DNA of 64,000 nt from Blastococcus mobilis (GCF_900188025.1 NZ_FZNO01000016.1:61538-125537); one strand, 5' to 3'; positions 28,230 to 37,158 are shown, counted from the stretch's first letter. The notes: generated by a model not told the origin, from the letters alone. Numbers and translations are program-made.

Positions 28230-29630
28230 TCACCTGACTCGCTGGTACCCGAAGAAACCGCGCTTCTTGACCAGCTCACCGACCTCGGAGGGGACCATCG
28301 ACTCCCAGGTCGTGTCCTCCGTCGGGATCCGCTGCAGCACGTCGCGGCTGAGGATCGGCAGGTAGTCGGGCTTGTAGTTGTCCAGCCCCACGAAGCTGCC
28401 GCGCCGGGCCAGGTAGTCGTACAGCGGCTGCAGGTAGTCCGCGACGGCGACGGTGTCGACCGTGACGACCTGGCCGTCGCGCAGCATCGGGTAGACGAAG
28501 AGCCGGAGGTCGTTCTTGAGCAGACGCCCGAAGCTCTCCAGGATGCCGCCGGGCAGGTCGGCGTGGGTCGACTCGTCGAAGAGGTCGATCAGGCTGGGCA
28601 GGCCCATGACCATCCCGATCCGGCCGTCGGTCCGCCAGGCGAGGTAGGCGGCGAGCCGGTGGTAGGCGAGGAAGTCGGAGATGAGCACGGTCATCCCGCA
28701 GGCGGCCAGCAGGTCGGCGCGGGCGAGGAAGTCGCGCCGGTCGACTACGTCGCCACCGGCGCGCAGGTTGGCCATCGTCAGCTCGGTCAGCAGCAGGATG
28801 TCCCGGCGCGCCACCTCGGGGTCGGCCTCGAACTTGGCCCGGGCCGCCTCCAGCATGTCGATGTTGACGACCGTGGGCGGACGGAAGCTGCCGCGCTCCA
28901 CGAGGATCGACTTCTTGCGCAGCACCTCGCTGGGCTGGAGGACCTCTCGGTCCGGCCCGAACATCGCCGCTCCGCTGAGCCCGACCTGCACCAGCTTGAG
29001 CGCCATGAGCCGGTTGTCGACGGCGCGGAACTCGATCCCCTTCAGCTCGATCATGTCAACCTCGATGCGGCCGGTCGTCAGCCGGTCCAGCAGGCTCTCG
29101 ACGAGACGTTCGGGTTCGTGGTGCTGGAAGAAGGCGGCGTGCAGGAGGTTCACCCCGACGACGCCGAGGGCTTCCTGCTGGAGAGCGGCCTCGTCGTCGA
29201 GCATCCGGACGTGCACCACGATCTGGCTGGGCTCGTCACGCGGATGGGACTGGAACTTGACCCCCATCCAGCCATGGCACTCGTTCCCACCGCGGTAGCT
29301 CCGGGCCACCACGGTGTCGGCGAAGGCGAAGAACGCCGTCTCGTCACCGCGCTCGTCGCCGAGCCGGTCGACGTTGAGCTGGAACTCGCGGTCCAGCATC
29401 GCCTGCAGCCGGCCCTTGGAGACGTAGCGGTCGGCCTTGCCGTAGACCGCGTCGCTGACCGCCATGTCATAGGCGGACATGGACTTCGCCACCGTGCCCG
29501 CGGCACCGCCGGCCCGGAAGAACCAGCGGGCGACCTCCTGTCCCGCGCCGATCTCGGCGATGGTGCCGTACCAGCGCAGATCGAGGTTGATCTGCAACGC
29601 CTTCTGCAGTGTGTCCGCGCCGGCTTCCAT
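28230..29630 (-). CDS. Conserved protein of unknown function (YGTIAEIGAGQEVARWFF family)
   Basis: A 466-residue protein with a highly conserved N-terminus: LQKALQINLDLRWYGTIAEI, GAGQEVARWFFRAGG and AKSMSAYDMAVSDAVYG. I recall this family from diverse bacteria under inconsistent labels (TonB-dependent receptor, nucleotide adenylyltransferase); none is supported here, as there is no signal peptide, beta-barrel pattern or HxGH motif. The sequence is soluble, acidic and mixed alpha/beta. GGGAGGAG precedes ATG 29630. It is monocistronic, ending at the shared terminator. Confidence 0.75.
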   Translation of the reverse strand: MEAGADTLQKALQINLDLRWYGTIAEIGAGQEVARWFFRAGGAAGTVAKSMSAYDMAVSDAVYGKADRYVSKGRLQAMLDREFQLNVDRLGDERGDETAFFAFADTVVARSYRGGNECHGWMGVKFQSHPRDEPSQIVVHVRMLDDEAALQQEALGVVGVNLLHAAFFQHHEPERLVESLLDRLTTGRIEVDMIELKGIEFRAVDNRLMALKLVQVGLSGAAMFGPDREVLQPSEVLRKKSILVERGSFRPPTVVNIDMLEAARAKFEADPEVARRDILLLTELTMANLRAGGDVVDRRDFLARADLLAACGMTVLISDFLAYHRLAAYLAWRTDGRIGMVMGLPSLIDLFDESTHADLPGGILESFGRLLKNDLRLFVYPMLRDGQVVTVDTVAVADYLQPLYDYLARRGSFVGLDNYKPDYLPILSRDVLQRIPTEDTTWESMVPSEVGELVKKRGFFGYQRVR

Positions 29631-29701
29631 GGAGGCTCCTCCCGCGGTGCCACCCGGGGCTGGCGGCGAGAGTAGCGGGACAACGACCCCCTCGGACGCC
29701 G

Positions 29702-30331
29702 CTACGTCGCCGTCGTGAAACGGGGTGCCGCCGGCCCCTCCAGCCGCCCGGCCGCGACGCGCCGGCCGCAGAGGAGCAGCAGCAGGTCCTGGGCCCGCCC
29801 GTGGAGGGGGGTCCCACTGCCGTAGGACCAGTCGATGTCGGTGGCCCGCAGCTGGACACCATCGAGGTCGACGCCGAAGTACGCGATGTTCCGCGGCCGC
29901 AGTCCGGCCAGCACCAGGCCCACCCGGTCCGAGGAGGCATGGTGGTCGAGGCCGAGCGGCGTCGACACGTCCAGCCCGTGGATGACGTCGTGAGACAGCG
30001 CGCCGAGCGGTCCACCCCCGGGCGGGGACCAGGGGTGCTCGATGTTGTCGCGCAGCGACTCCCACAGCTGCGCGGACGACAGCTGCCGGGCGTCGATGCG
30101 GGCCCGGCGGTCGGCCATGCGGTCGAAGCTCCCCCGCGCCTTGGCGATCTCCCACGCGACCCGACGCAGTGAGTACCGGAAGGGCATCGTGGTGTGGGCC
30201 AGCACCTCACGCACCCGCCAGCCCGCGCACAGGCTCGGGAGGTCCCACTGCTCCTCGGTGAGCGTGGAGTACAGGTCCACCTGCTCGCGTCGCTCCGCCA
30301 CGACGGCCGCCCTGATCTCGGCCTCCGACAT
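29702..30331 (-). CDS. Maleylpyruvate-isomerase-family (mycothiol-dependent, DinB-like) protein
   Basis: A 209-residue DinB-fold protein. The N-terminal helical motif with LTEEQWDLPSLCAGWRVREVLAH is the signature of the actinobacterial mycothiol-dependent subgroup (TIGR03083), where His residues bind a divalent metal. Further histidines lie in GALSHDVIHGLDV and DHHASSD. GAGGAGG precedes ATG 30331. Substrate unknown; such proteins include maleylpyruvate isomerase and mycothiol S-transferases. It stands alone between the unknown 466-residue gene and the PspC gene. Confidence 0.8.
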   Translation of the reverse strand: MSEAEIRAAVVAERREQVDLYSTLTEEQWDLPSLCAGWRVREVLAHTTMPFRYSLRRVAWEIAKARGSFDRMADRRARIDARQLSSAQLWESLRDNIEHPWSPPGGGPLGALSHDVIHGLDVSTPLGLDHHASSDRVGLVLAGLRPRNIAYFGVDLDGVQLRATDIDWSYGSGTPLHGRAQDLLLLLCGRRVAAGRLEGPAAPRFTTAT

Positions 30332-30447
30332 GTCGTCCTCCTCGGGCGCCCTGACGGCCACAGCGCACGGGCCCTCGATGGACGGACTCTGCGTCCACCG
30401 GCTACTCATCGCTCCGCGGCATTCCGCACCCGGCTCGGGAATCCCGG

Positions 30448-30804
30448 TCAGGCCTGCGGAGGAGCCGCGTGGGATCCGGAGAGCCGGGCATGAATGCGGC
30501 CGACGAGCTGCTCGAGCGGGCTCGGCTGCTCGCCGGGGCGGAGCGGACCGGACGGCATGAGAATCCACAGCAGCAGGTAGACGACGACACCGGCGCCACC
30601 GGCGACGGTGAGGCCGACGAAGCCGACCCGCCAGAGCACCGAGTCGATGCCGCTGTACTCGGCGAGACCGCCGGACACGCCACCGATCATCCGGTCGGTG
30701 CCGCTGCGGCGGAGTGGGGGACGGATGGGAGCACCCGCCGGCGGGGGCGGCTGCTGCCAGGTCGGCTGGTCGATGGGCGGGGTGGGTGGCACTGGGTTCG
30801 TCAT
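30448..30804 (-). CDS. PspC domain protein
   Basis: A 118-residue protein with a proline-rich N-terminus (residues 1-30) followed by a PspC domain: RSGTDRMIGGVSGGLAEYSGIDSVLWRV and a membrane helix GFVGLTVAGGAGVVVYLLLWILMP, then a short basic tail. PspC proteins take part in envelope-stress responses; in actinobacteria they often stand alone. ATG 30804 is the natural start. No partner kinase or psp gene is adjacent. Confidence 0.87.
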   Translation of the reverse strand: MTNPVPPTPPIDQPTWQQPPPPAGAPIRPPLRRSGTDRMIGGVSGGLAEYSGIDSVLWRVGFVGLTVAGGAGVVVYLLLWILMPSGPLRPGEQPSPLEQLVGRIHARLSGSHAAPPQA

Positions 30805-30903
30805 GCCAGAAGCGTGCCGAGCGCGGGGAGCTCGGAACCATCCGGTAACCCCCGGATCCGACCCTGGTTCCGGAGTTCAGGGTGTCCGTGCCCGGATCGC
30901 GCC

Positions 30904-31005
30904 ATGCTGCGCTCGGGCCACTTCTACCACGGGCGCCAGACCGGCGAGTGGACGACCTACGACACGTCCGGCGCACCGTACAAGGTGACGACGACCAGCG
31001 ACTGA
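30904..31005 (+). pseudogene. Remnant of a YwqK/MORN-type protein, last 33 codons
   Basis: The reading MLRSGHFYHGRQTGEWTTYD, then TSGAPYKVTTTSD and a stop, equals the final MORN-like repeat (SG-F-x-G-Q-G-W-x-Y) of proteins catalogued as YwqK-family antitoxins, as I remember them, which are usually 100 residues or longer. The earlier repeats are absent, and the frame upstream has no such pattern. It appears to be a truncated leftover. Confidence 0.5.
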
Positions 31006-31448
31006 CCGCGGCGGGGTGCCGTTGCAGTCACGGCTGTTCATCGACCGCGCGACCGGAGCCCGTGAGCCCCAGCCGGACGACCCAGCGACGCCAACCTCCG
31101 GTCGCCGACGTCGCCCCGTCCGCCGTCCGCCGTCCATCGACCGGCGGGACAGCGCGCACGCCAGGTCGACGTCGGGCTCCCAGGACCACAGTGAACGCAC
31201 TTCGACTCCCCCTACGACGGCCCCGTTCTCCTCCGACATCGCGGTGACACAGCCGGGAGGTACGCCGTCCGCGCACGGTTCACCCGTTCCAGGGACGCCG
31301 TCCGGATCCGCGTGACCCGACGTGCGCGCCCGCGCTCGATCCGATCACGGCGAGCCGGTACGGGCGCTGTCGCGCTCCCGTCCGTTGACCCCGGCCTTCC
31401 GGACGAGGATGTTCTCGAACTCGTCACACCTCGTGCGGAGGAGCGAGC
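31006..31448. other. Intergenic region without a supportable gene
   Basis: 443 bp. Open frames on both strands are rich in Arg/Pro and carry no recognisable domains. The only signal I see is the promoter candidate at 31385-31413. Confidence 0.5.
31385..31413 (+). promoter_or_regulatory. Promoter candidate of the secreted barrel protein
   Basis: TTGACC (31385-31390) and GATGTT (31408-31413) are separated by exactly 17 bases and lie 35 bases before the ATG at 31449, with GGAGGAG in the leader. This is the housekeeping -35/-10 layout. Confidence 0.45.
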
Positions 31449-31943
31449 ATGTCGAAGACTGCGCGTGTTCTGACCGTGGGAGCGACCCTCGTCGCCTCAG
31501 CGCTCGTCGCGGGAGCAGCCACGGCCAGCGCGACGAGTGGCACCTCCGACGAGGACGGCGACGGTCCTCGCGGCCACGAGGTCACACTGCGCTTCGACGT
31601 CGAGACGAGCCCGTTCACCTACACCGATCTCGGCCAGCCGGGGCCTTCGGCCGCCGACGTGATCGTCTTCCACGACAGGCTCTTCGCGGACGGCCGCGAG
31701 GTCGGTCACGAGGTGGGCAGCTGCGTCGTGGTGGAACCGAGCGGGCTGTCGAACTGCACCGCCGTCGTGACGCTGGACGGGCAGGGGACCATCACCTACG
31801 CCTTCGAGAACGCGCCGCCGCCGGAGAAGGCCCTCGCCGTCACCGGCGGGTCGGGGATGTACCGCACCGCGCGCGGCGACGGTTCGTTCGTGGAGTCCGG
31901 GCAGGGGACGGGGGTGCTGACCCTGTCCCTGGTCCTGCGCTGA
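31449..31943 (+). CDS. Secreted allene-oxide-cyclase-barrel-like protein
   Basis: A 164-residue exported protein. The signal peptide (residues 1-28) ends near ATASA. The mature part is a beta-rich domain with DVIVFHDRLFADGREVGHEVGSC, LSNCTAVVTLDGQGTITYAF, and AVTGGSGMYRTARGDGSF. That order matches dirigent/allene-oxide-cyclase-like barrels known in plants and many actinobacteria. No catalytic role can be assigned in bacteria. GGAGGAG precedes the ATG. A lipid-kinase gene follows on the same strand 91 bases later. Confidence 0.75.
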   Translation: MSKTARVLTVGATLVASALVAGAATASATSGTSDEDGDGPRGHEVTLRFDVETSPFTYTDLGQPGPSAADVIVFHDRLFADGREVGHEVGSCVVVEPSGLSNCTAVVTLDGQGTITYAFENAPPPEKALAVTGGSGMYRTARGDGSFVESGQGTGVLTLSLVLR

Positions 31944-32034
31944 CGCCCTCGGCGATCTCGCTCGAGATCCGGCGATCCGCACGGGACCGAGGGGGTTCAC
32001 CACCGCCACCTCCTGGCAGACACGAAGGTCCTCG

Positions 32035-33363
32035 ATGCGCCGACGGACGACGACGCGCCGCGCGGCGGCCGTGGTGGCCATCGGCGCGGCAGTCTTCACC
32101 CTGACCGCCGCCGTAGCCATGGCGGCCGGGAACTTCCCGCGGGGGCTGATGCTCCTGGTGTGCGGCCTGCTCGTCGCCGTCGGCGCCTGGGAGGGTGTCC
32201 TGCGCCGGGGATGGGCTCGCGCCGGCGCGCTCGCCATCGGCGGTACCGCGCTCGGCGGCGGTGTGCTCCTGCTCGCCGACGAGGGGTTCCTGCGCAGCCT
32301 GTCCCTGCTCGCGCTCGGCACAGTGGTGTGGCACGTCGCCGCGCGGGCCGCCTTCGACACGCACGTCGACCTTCCTCCGGCCGAGCGCCCTCAGCGGCCC
32401 GTGCTGTTCATCAATCCGCGGTCCGGGGACGGGAAGGCGGCCCGATACGGCCTGCCCGAGGCCGCTCGTGCTCGTGGCATCGAGCCGGTCGAGCTGCTTC
32501 CCGGAGCGGACCTCGGGACGCTGGTCCGCACCGCCGTGGCCGAGGGCGCGGACGCCCTGGCCATGGCCGGGGGCGACGGCTCGCAGGCGGTGGTGGCCGC
32601 GGTCGCCGCGGAGACAGGGCTGCCCTACGCCTGCATCCCGTCGGGTACGCGGAACCACTTCGCCCTCGACCTGGGCGTCGATCGCAGGGATGTGGTCGGC
32701 GCGCTGGACGCCTTCGTGGACGGAGGTGAGCGGGTGGTGGACCTCGGGGAAGTCAACGGCCGGGTCTTCGTCAACAACGTGTCGCTCGGTGTCTACGCCG
32801 CCGCGGTGCACCGACCCGGCTACCGCGCCGCCAAGATACGGGTCCTGCTCCGCACCTTGCCCGAGGTCGTGGCTTCCCGGGGCCACTCCCCCGACCTGCG
32901 CTGGGTGACCCCCGGAGGGCGGGCCAAGACCGGGCCGGCGGTGATCCTCGTCGGCAACGGCCAGTACCGGCTCGGCGGCGCGGCCGGCGCGGGCAGTCGG
33001 CCGGCCCTAGACGACGGCGTGCTGGGCATCACCGTCCTGGACCCACCCAGTTCGTCGTCGTCAGGCCCCGGGGGCCGGTTGCCGTGGCGACAGTGGTCGA
33101 CACCGGAATTCCGGGTCGACGCCTCCGCGCCGATTCCCGCGGGCATCGACGGAGAAGCTGCCGTCCTGGATCCGCCCGTGCTGTTCCGCGTCCGGCCGGC
33201 CGTTCTGCGCGTCCGGATCGCCGCGCACCACCCCGGCGCCTCACCCTCGTCGGTCGAACCCGTGGGCGCGTTGGCCGCGCTCCGAGCCCTCGTCCGGATA
33301 GCCGCCGGCCACGATCCGCGCCGGCGGGCGGCCGCGGACCGGTCACTCCCCGCCGGCCACTGA
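32035..33363 (+). CDS. Diacylglycerol/lipid kinase-family protein with membrane N-terminus
   Basis: A 442-residue protein. Residues 1-105 contain several hydrophobic segments (for example AVVAIGAAVFTLTAAVAMAA and GLMLLVCGLLVAVGAW). From about residue 118 comes a DAGK catalytic domain: FINPRSGDGKA, MAGGDGSQAVV and CIPSGTRNHFALDLGV, followed by the C-terminal lobe with NNVSLGVYA. The fusion of a membrane domain to a YegS/DgkB-like kinase suggests action on lipids at the cytoplasmic face. Substrate unknown. The start ATG 32035 has no strong ribosome binding site. Confidence 0.87.
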   Translation: MRRRTTTRRAAAVVAIGAAVFTLTAAVAMAAGNFPRGLMLLVCGLLVAVGAWEGVLRRGWARAGALAIGGTALGGGVLLLADEGFLRSLSLLALGTVVWHVAARAAFDTHVDLPPAERPQRPVLFINPRSGDGKAARYGLPEAARARGIEPVELLPGADLGTLVRTAVAEGADALAMAGGDGSQAVVAAVAAETGLPYACIPSGTRNHFALDLGVDRRDVVGALDAFVDGGERVVDLGEVNGRVFVNNVSLGVYAAAVHRPGYRAAKIRVLLRTLPEVVASRGHSPDLRWVTPGGRAKTGPAVILVGNGQYRLGGAAGAGSRPALDDGVLGITVLDPPSSSSSGPGGRLPWRQWSTPEFRVDASAPIPAGIDGEAAVLDPPVLFRVRPAVLRVRIAAHHPGASPSSVEPVGALAALRALVRIAAGHDPRRRAAADRSLPAGH

Positions 33364-33429
33364 CGACCAGGAGAAGGCCGACGCGGTCGATCACGCGGCT
33401 TCTCGCCGCCAGGGGACGGACGAACGGCG

Positions 33430-33639
33430 CTACTGGCTCGGCTGCGGGAGCTCGCACTCGATCTGAGGGTTGACGCCGACGTAGTTGAGCGGGCCCGCGA
33501 GGATGGTCACGGCGATCGTGGCAGCACTGGCACAGCTGGTGTCGCCGCCGCTGAAGTACCCACGCTGTGCAGCCGCGATCGCGCCGATGACGAGCCAGAC
33601 CAGCACGAGCAGCGACCCGATGCGACTTCCTGTCCTCAT
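33430..33639 (-). CDS. Small conserved membrane protein
   Basis: A 69-residue protein with one N-terminal hydrophobic helix (GSLLVLVWLVIGAIAAA), then QRGYFSGGDTSCASAATIAVTI, a second weakly hydrophobic stretch and the tail NPQIECELPQPSQ. I have seen very similar short proteins in actinobacteria; they are uncharacterised. Two cysteines outside the membrane could form a disulfide. GGAGG immediately precedes the ATG at 33639. Confidence 0.7.
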   Translation of the reverse strand: MRTGSRIGSLLVLVWLVIGAIAAAQRGYFSGGDTSCASAATIAVTILAGPLNYVGVNPQIECELPQPSQ

Positions 33640-33810
33640 TCCTCCGCACTACCCGAGGCCGCTGCAGCCATGCCGCGCCGCCGTCGTGGCCTGATCGACG
33701 CAGGACCACGTCGACGAGCGCCGCGCCATGGACGTGGCGGCCCGGGTCGGCCTCGCGACCCACGAGCTGGACGACGAGGCCAGGGAGCGGGGGACCTCGA
33801 CCGACCCAGG

Positions 33811-34420
33811 GTGAGTGCGTCGGCCGACGTCACGCTGGTCTCCCGCGGGATCACCGTCACGGCCTGCGTGGAGGTGGCGACGCGCGAACTCGTCGTGGTC
33901 AGGCCGGCGCTCGGGCGGTCCGAATGGGGGGCGGGCGCGGTCGAGACGGACGACCCCGCCGAGCTGTACTGGATCGGGGGGCATGAGGAGTGGACCCTCG
34001 CGGGCACCGTCCTGGAGGTCGAGGACGGCGTCGACCCCCGCTGGCACATCGCGGTCGACGGCCCCGCCGAACGCAGTCAACGGCGCAAGGCCGTGCGCGC
34101 GCGCGTCGAGGTGCCTGTCCAGATCCCGTGGGCCGGGGCTCAGATGACCGGCACGACGGTGGACCTCAGCGAGAGCGGGATGCGTGCCCTGATGGACGGA
34201 TGGGGCGTGCCGCTCGAACCCGGCACCGGGTCCCAGCTCACCCTGACGCTCGACGACGCCCCTCATCCACCTGCACGGCGAGCTCGTGTGGACCTCGATC
34301 CGGGGCGCTCAATGGCTGCTGGCCATGCAGTTCGTCCGCCTCCCCGAGAACGTCGCCGACCGGCTGCGCCGCCGCGTGTTCCAGTCCCTCCGCGGCGAAC
34401 GCGCGAAGACCGCCGGCTGA
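33811..34420 (+). pseudogene. PilZ domain protein gene with a +1 frameshift
   Basis: From GTG 33811 the frame encodes a YcgR-like N-terminal domain and the start of PilZ: RSQRRKAVRARVEVPVQI contains the RxxxR c-di-GMP-binding motif and TTVDLSESGMRAL is the (D/N)xSxxG motif. After TLTLDDA (about 34260) this frame loses homology, while the next frame continues LIHLHGELVWTSIRGAQWLL and ends QSLRGERAKTAG. One extra C in the CCCC run at 34259-34262 explains the break; removing it gives 202 residues. Either a real mutation or a sequencing error. The GTG overlaps the stop of a short upstream frame (33728-33814) that I cannot assign. Confidence 0.75.
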
Positions 34421-34495
34421 CTCCGCCTCTTCCGGTCCCCGTCCGGAGTGGCCAGCTGACATCCTGCAGGAGTCGCGAACGGACAGGAGACCGAC

Positions 34496-35260
34496 ATGAC
34501 CGGCGGTTTCAACCTCCCGAAGCCGGAGTTCGACATCGAGGCGACCGTCGAGCGTGCGATGGCGCTGATCAACCGCACTCTCCAGCCCTCCCTCGAGGAG
34601 GCCCAGAAAGTCGTCGACAAGGTCCGTGCGGGCAAGCCCCTGGTCGCGCCGGGGGACCTGGTCAACCAGGTGACGCGGGGAAACCGGATCAGGGCGGCGC
34701 GAGCGGTCTCCTACTCCCTGCCCTCGATCCTCCCGGGTTATGGAACGGCGATCTCGGCTGCCGCGGTCCCCGTCGCGTTGAGGGAGGTCCTGAAGGAGGC
34801 GGTGAGTGCGGCGATCAAGGTCGGACTGCTCTACGAGAGAGACCTCACCGACCCTGAACTGACGCGCATCGCCGTCCTCCTGGTCCTCACGGAGGGAGCG
34901 GTCACGCTCGACAGGACCGGGCGGATCCGTCCCGAGGCCATCCTGGGACCCCACGCGTCGCTGCTGGGAAAGGCCGCTTCGTACGACGCCCTGGCGGCCT
35001 TGACGGCGAAGGAGCGGCAGGAGATCGCCGCCTCGCAGTCGGAGATCCTCCGGGCATGGGCGCTGGCGGTCGGCCCGCCACTCCTGGCCGGGCTGTTGCC
35101 CTTCGGCATCGGGCCCATGGCCGCCGCGAACTACATGCAGTACGTCCTGAAGGGCACGATCACGGCCGCCGCGAGGGTCTTCGGGCCGGCTGCACCCACG
35201 CCGGTGACCGTGGAGGAGATCCCTGGACCCGAGGTCCAGCGGGACGGTCCCGGGTCCTGA
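34496..35260 (+). CDS. Hypothetical protein with EcsC-like hydrophobic core
   Basis: A 254-residue protein. The N-terminus is charged and helical; the middle has SLPSILPGYGTAISAAAVPVALREVL and later LLAGLLPFGIGPMAAANYMQYVL, two glycine-rich hydrophobic stretches that recall EcsC/DUF697-type proteins, though I cannot confirm membership. There is no signal peptide. The ATG at 34496 follows GACAGGAGA. It stands alone between the PilZ remnant and the truncated LacI gene. Confidence 0.6.
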   Translation: MTGGFNLPKPEFDIEATVERAMALINRTLQPSLEEAQKVVDKVRAGKPLVAPGDLVNQVTRGNRIRAARAVSYSLPSILPGYGTAISAAAVPVALREVLKEAVSAAIKVGLLYERDLTDPELTRIAVLLVLTEGAVTLDRTGRIRPEAILGPHASLLGKAASYDALAALTAKERQEIAASQSEILRAWALAVGPPLLAGLLPFGIGPMAAANYMQYVLKGTITAAARVFGPAAPTPVTVEEIPGPEVQRDGPGS

Positions 35261-35347
35261 GCCGAGCGACGGCAGACGGGGTCTGGAGCCGTCAGGTGTC
35301 CCGAGCGGCCCTCGGGACATCGCTCCGCCCACGTCAGCGGCATCCGC

Positions 35348-35707
35348 TCAGGCACGTGCTGGGCCCTGCGACCGTGTGCGGGGCGGGGACGTCGTGCCGC
35401 GGACGACGAGCTGCGGTGGCAGGGCGACGTCCTTGGGTTCCCGCGGTGGGAGGTCCAGCCGCTCGACGACGGCGCGGACCGCGAGCTCGGCCATCTGCGC
35501 TATGTCCTGTCGGACCGAGATGAGGTCGATGCCGGGCAGCCGGGCGAACCGTGAGTCGTCGTAGCCGACGACGGACAGGTCCTCCGGCACCCGCACGCCC
35601 GCTCGCAGCATGGGGTCGAGCAGACCGATGGCGGACAGGTCGTTGCTGGCGATGACCGCGGTCGGCAGCCGGTCGGCCAGCAGCAGCTGTGTCCGAGCCG
35701 ACCGCAC
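35348..35707 (-). pseudogene. LacI-family regulator, C-terminal third only
   Basis: The reading LPTAVIASNDLSAIGLLDPM, RVPEDLSVVGYDDSRFARL and DLPPREPKDVALPPQLVVRG is the C-terminal part of a LacI/GalR sugar-binding domain. The DNA-binding helix-turn-helix and the first two thirds of the sensor domain, around 220 residues, are missing. The homology stops at about 35697, where the divergent isomerase-like gene begins on the other strand, leaving no promoter between. A deletion is the simplest explanation. Confidence 0.75.
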
Positions 35708-36618
35708 CGGCCCTGGACAACCTGCAGCTGGGCACGGCCCCGGACTCCTGGGGCGTCTGGTTCCCCGACGACCCCCAGCAGGTGCCCTGGCACCGGTTCC
35801 TCGACGAAGCCGCGGCCGCCGGATACACCGCCGTCGAGCTCGGGCCGTTCGGCTACCTGCCCAACCACCCCGAGCAGCTGCGCGACGAACTCGGCCGCCG
35901 CGGTCTCACGCTGACCGGCGCCACCGCCGGCACCCACCTGCACCACGGCGCCGACGCCCTCGCCGAGGCCCTGGCCGAGTGCGGGCAGATTGCCCGGCTG
36001 CTCGCCGCGATGGACGCCCGCTACCTGATCACCCTCCCGGCGATGTACACCGACCTCTACACCGGTGAACTCCTCGAGCCCGCCGAGCTCACCGCCGAGC
36101 AGTGGACGGCGCTCGGCGACGGCCACTTCCAACTCGGGCGCGTCCTGCAGGAGGAGTACGGGGTCCGGCAGATGTTCCACCCCCACGCCGACGCCCACGT
36201 CGACACCGAGGACCGCATCACGGGCTTCCTCGAGCGCACCGACCCGGCCACGGTCTCCCTGTGCCTGGACACCGGGCACGTGGCCTACGCCGGCGGCGAC
36301 AACCGTGCCATCGTCGCCGAGCACCCCGACCGCATCGGCTACGTCCACCTCAAGTCCGTCGACCCCGACGTCCTGCGGCGGGTCCGCGCCGAGGGGATGT
36401 CGTTCGCCGACGCCGTGAAGAACGGCGCGATGGTCGAACCGGCCCACGGGGAACCGGACATGCCCCCGCTGCTCGCGGACCTCAACGCCCTCGGCGTCCC
36501 GCTGATGGCGATCGTGGAGCACGACATGTACCCCGCCCCCGCCGACGCGCCCCTGCCGATCGCCACGCGCACCCGCCGCTACTACAGCGACTGCGGCCTG
36601 AGGGCCATCCGCGCGTGA
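35689..36618 (+). CDS. Sugar phosphate isomerase/epimerase-type TIM barrel (IolE-like)
   Basis: A 309-residue xylose-isomerase-like barrel. The N-terminus APDSWGVWFPDDPQQVPWHRF is the pattern I recall from inosose dehydratase-like proteins. Metal ligands are plausible at E in AVELGPFGYL, H in FHPHADAHV, D in CLDTGHVAY, H in YVHLKSV and E in IVEHDMY. GTG 35689 gives a normal start but lies inside the truncated LacI gene on the other strand, so its original promoter has probably been lost. Substrate unknown; inositol or related polyols are likely by family. Confidence 0.82.
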   Translation: MSEPTAPALDNLQLGTAPDSWGVWFPDDPQQVPWHRFLDEAAAAGYTAVELGPFGYLPNHPEQLRDELGRRGLTLTGATAGTHLHHGADALAEALAECGQIARLLAAMDARYLITLPAMYTDLYTGELLEPAELTAEQWTALGDGHFQLGRVLQEEYGVRQMFHPHADAHVDTEDRITGFLERTDPATVSLCLDTGHVAYAGGDNRAIVAEHPDRIGYVHLKSVDPDVLRRVRAEGMSFADAVKNGAMVEPAHGEPDMPPLLADLNALGVPLMAIVEHDMYPAPADAPLPIATRTRRYYSDCGLRAIRA

Positions 36619-36771
36619 CCCCGTCGTGGTCCGGACCGCTGTCCCTGAAGCCGCAAGCACCTCGATGAGCCGCTGACCAGCCCACATGCGCTCAGTTCGC
36701 CAGACATCGAAGCGGAACGATGTGCGCATGATCGAGCGACGTTGGTCATCACTGGAGCGCTGAGGGGCTTG

Positions 36772-37158
36772 TCAGGCGTCCGGCGGGACGACGGGGCGAC
36801 CGTCGGTCTGCCAGGCCTTGATGCCGCCGTCGAGGTGCGCCACGTCGGTGTAGCCGAGTTCGGCGAGCGTCGCGGCGCCCATGGCGGAGCGGCCCCCGGA
36901 AGCGCAGTAGAGGATCACGCGGCGGCTCGGGTCGAGTTCGTCGCGGTGGTAGGGACTGCCGGGGTCGGCGTAGAACTCGAGCATCCCGCGCGGTGCGTGG
37001 ATCGCCCCGTGGATCATGCCGTCACGCTCCAGCTCGGCCGGCTCGCGCAGGTCGACCAGGAGAGCTCCCCGGGCGGCCTCCCGGGCCACCTGTTCCGGGG
37101 TCAGGTTCTCGGCCTTGGCCTTGGCTCGGCTGACGAGCTCGGCGACGGTGCTGGGCAT
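36772..37158 (-). CDS. Rhodanese-domain protein
   Basis: A 128-residue single-domain rhodanese (sulfurtransferase). The active-site loop is YCASGGRS, with the catalytic Cys at about residue 89, preceded by RRVILYC; the CH2A-like motif LLVDLREPAELERDGMIHGAIHAPRG is at residues 33-58. It is cytoplasmic, with no signal peptide. GGAGGAG precedes the ATG. It may relay persulfide sulfur, but no partner gene is close; it is divergent from nothing and isolated upstream of the LuxR regulator's 3' end. Confidence 0.9.
   Translation of the reverse strand: MPSTVAELVSRAKAKAENLTPEQVAREAARGALLVDLREPAELERDGMIHGAIHAPRGMLEFYADPGSPYHRDELDPSRRVILYCASGGRSAMGAATLAELGYTDVAHLDGGIKAWQTDGRPVVPPDA

Noticed and set aside
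28230..30155. 641-codon version of the conserved unknown protein
   Set aside because: ATG 29630 has a strong ribosome binding site and the family start; the extension overlaps the DinB-like gene.
31016..31315. Possible 99-residue plus-strand protein
   Set aside because: Ser/Thr/Arg/Pro-rich with no ribosome binding site, domain or family resemblance.
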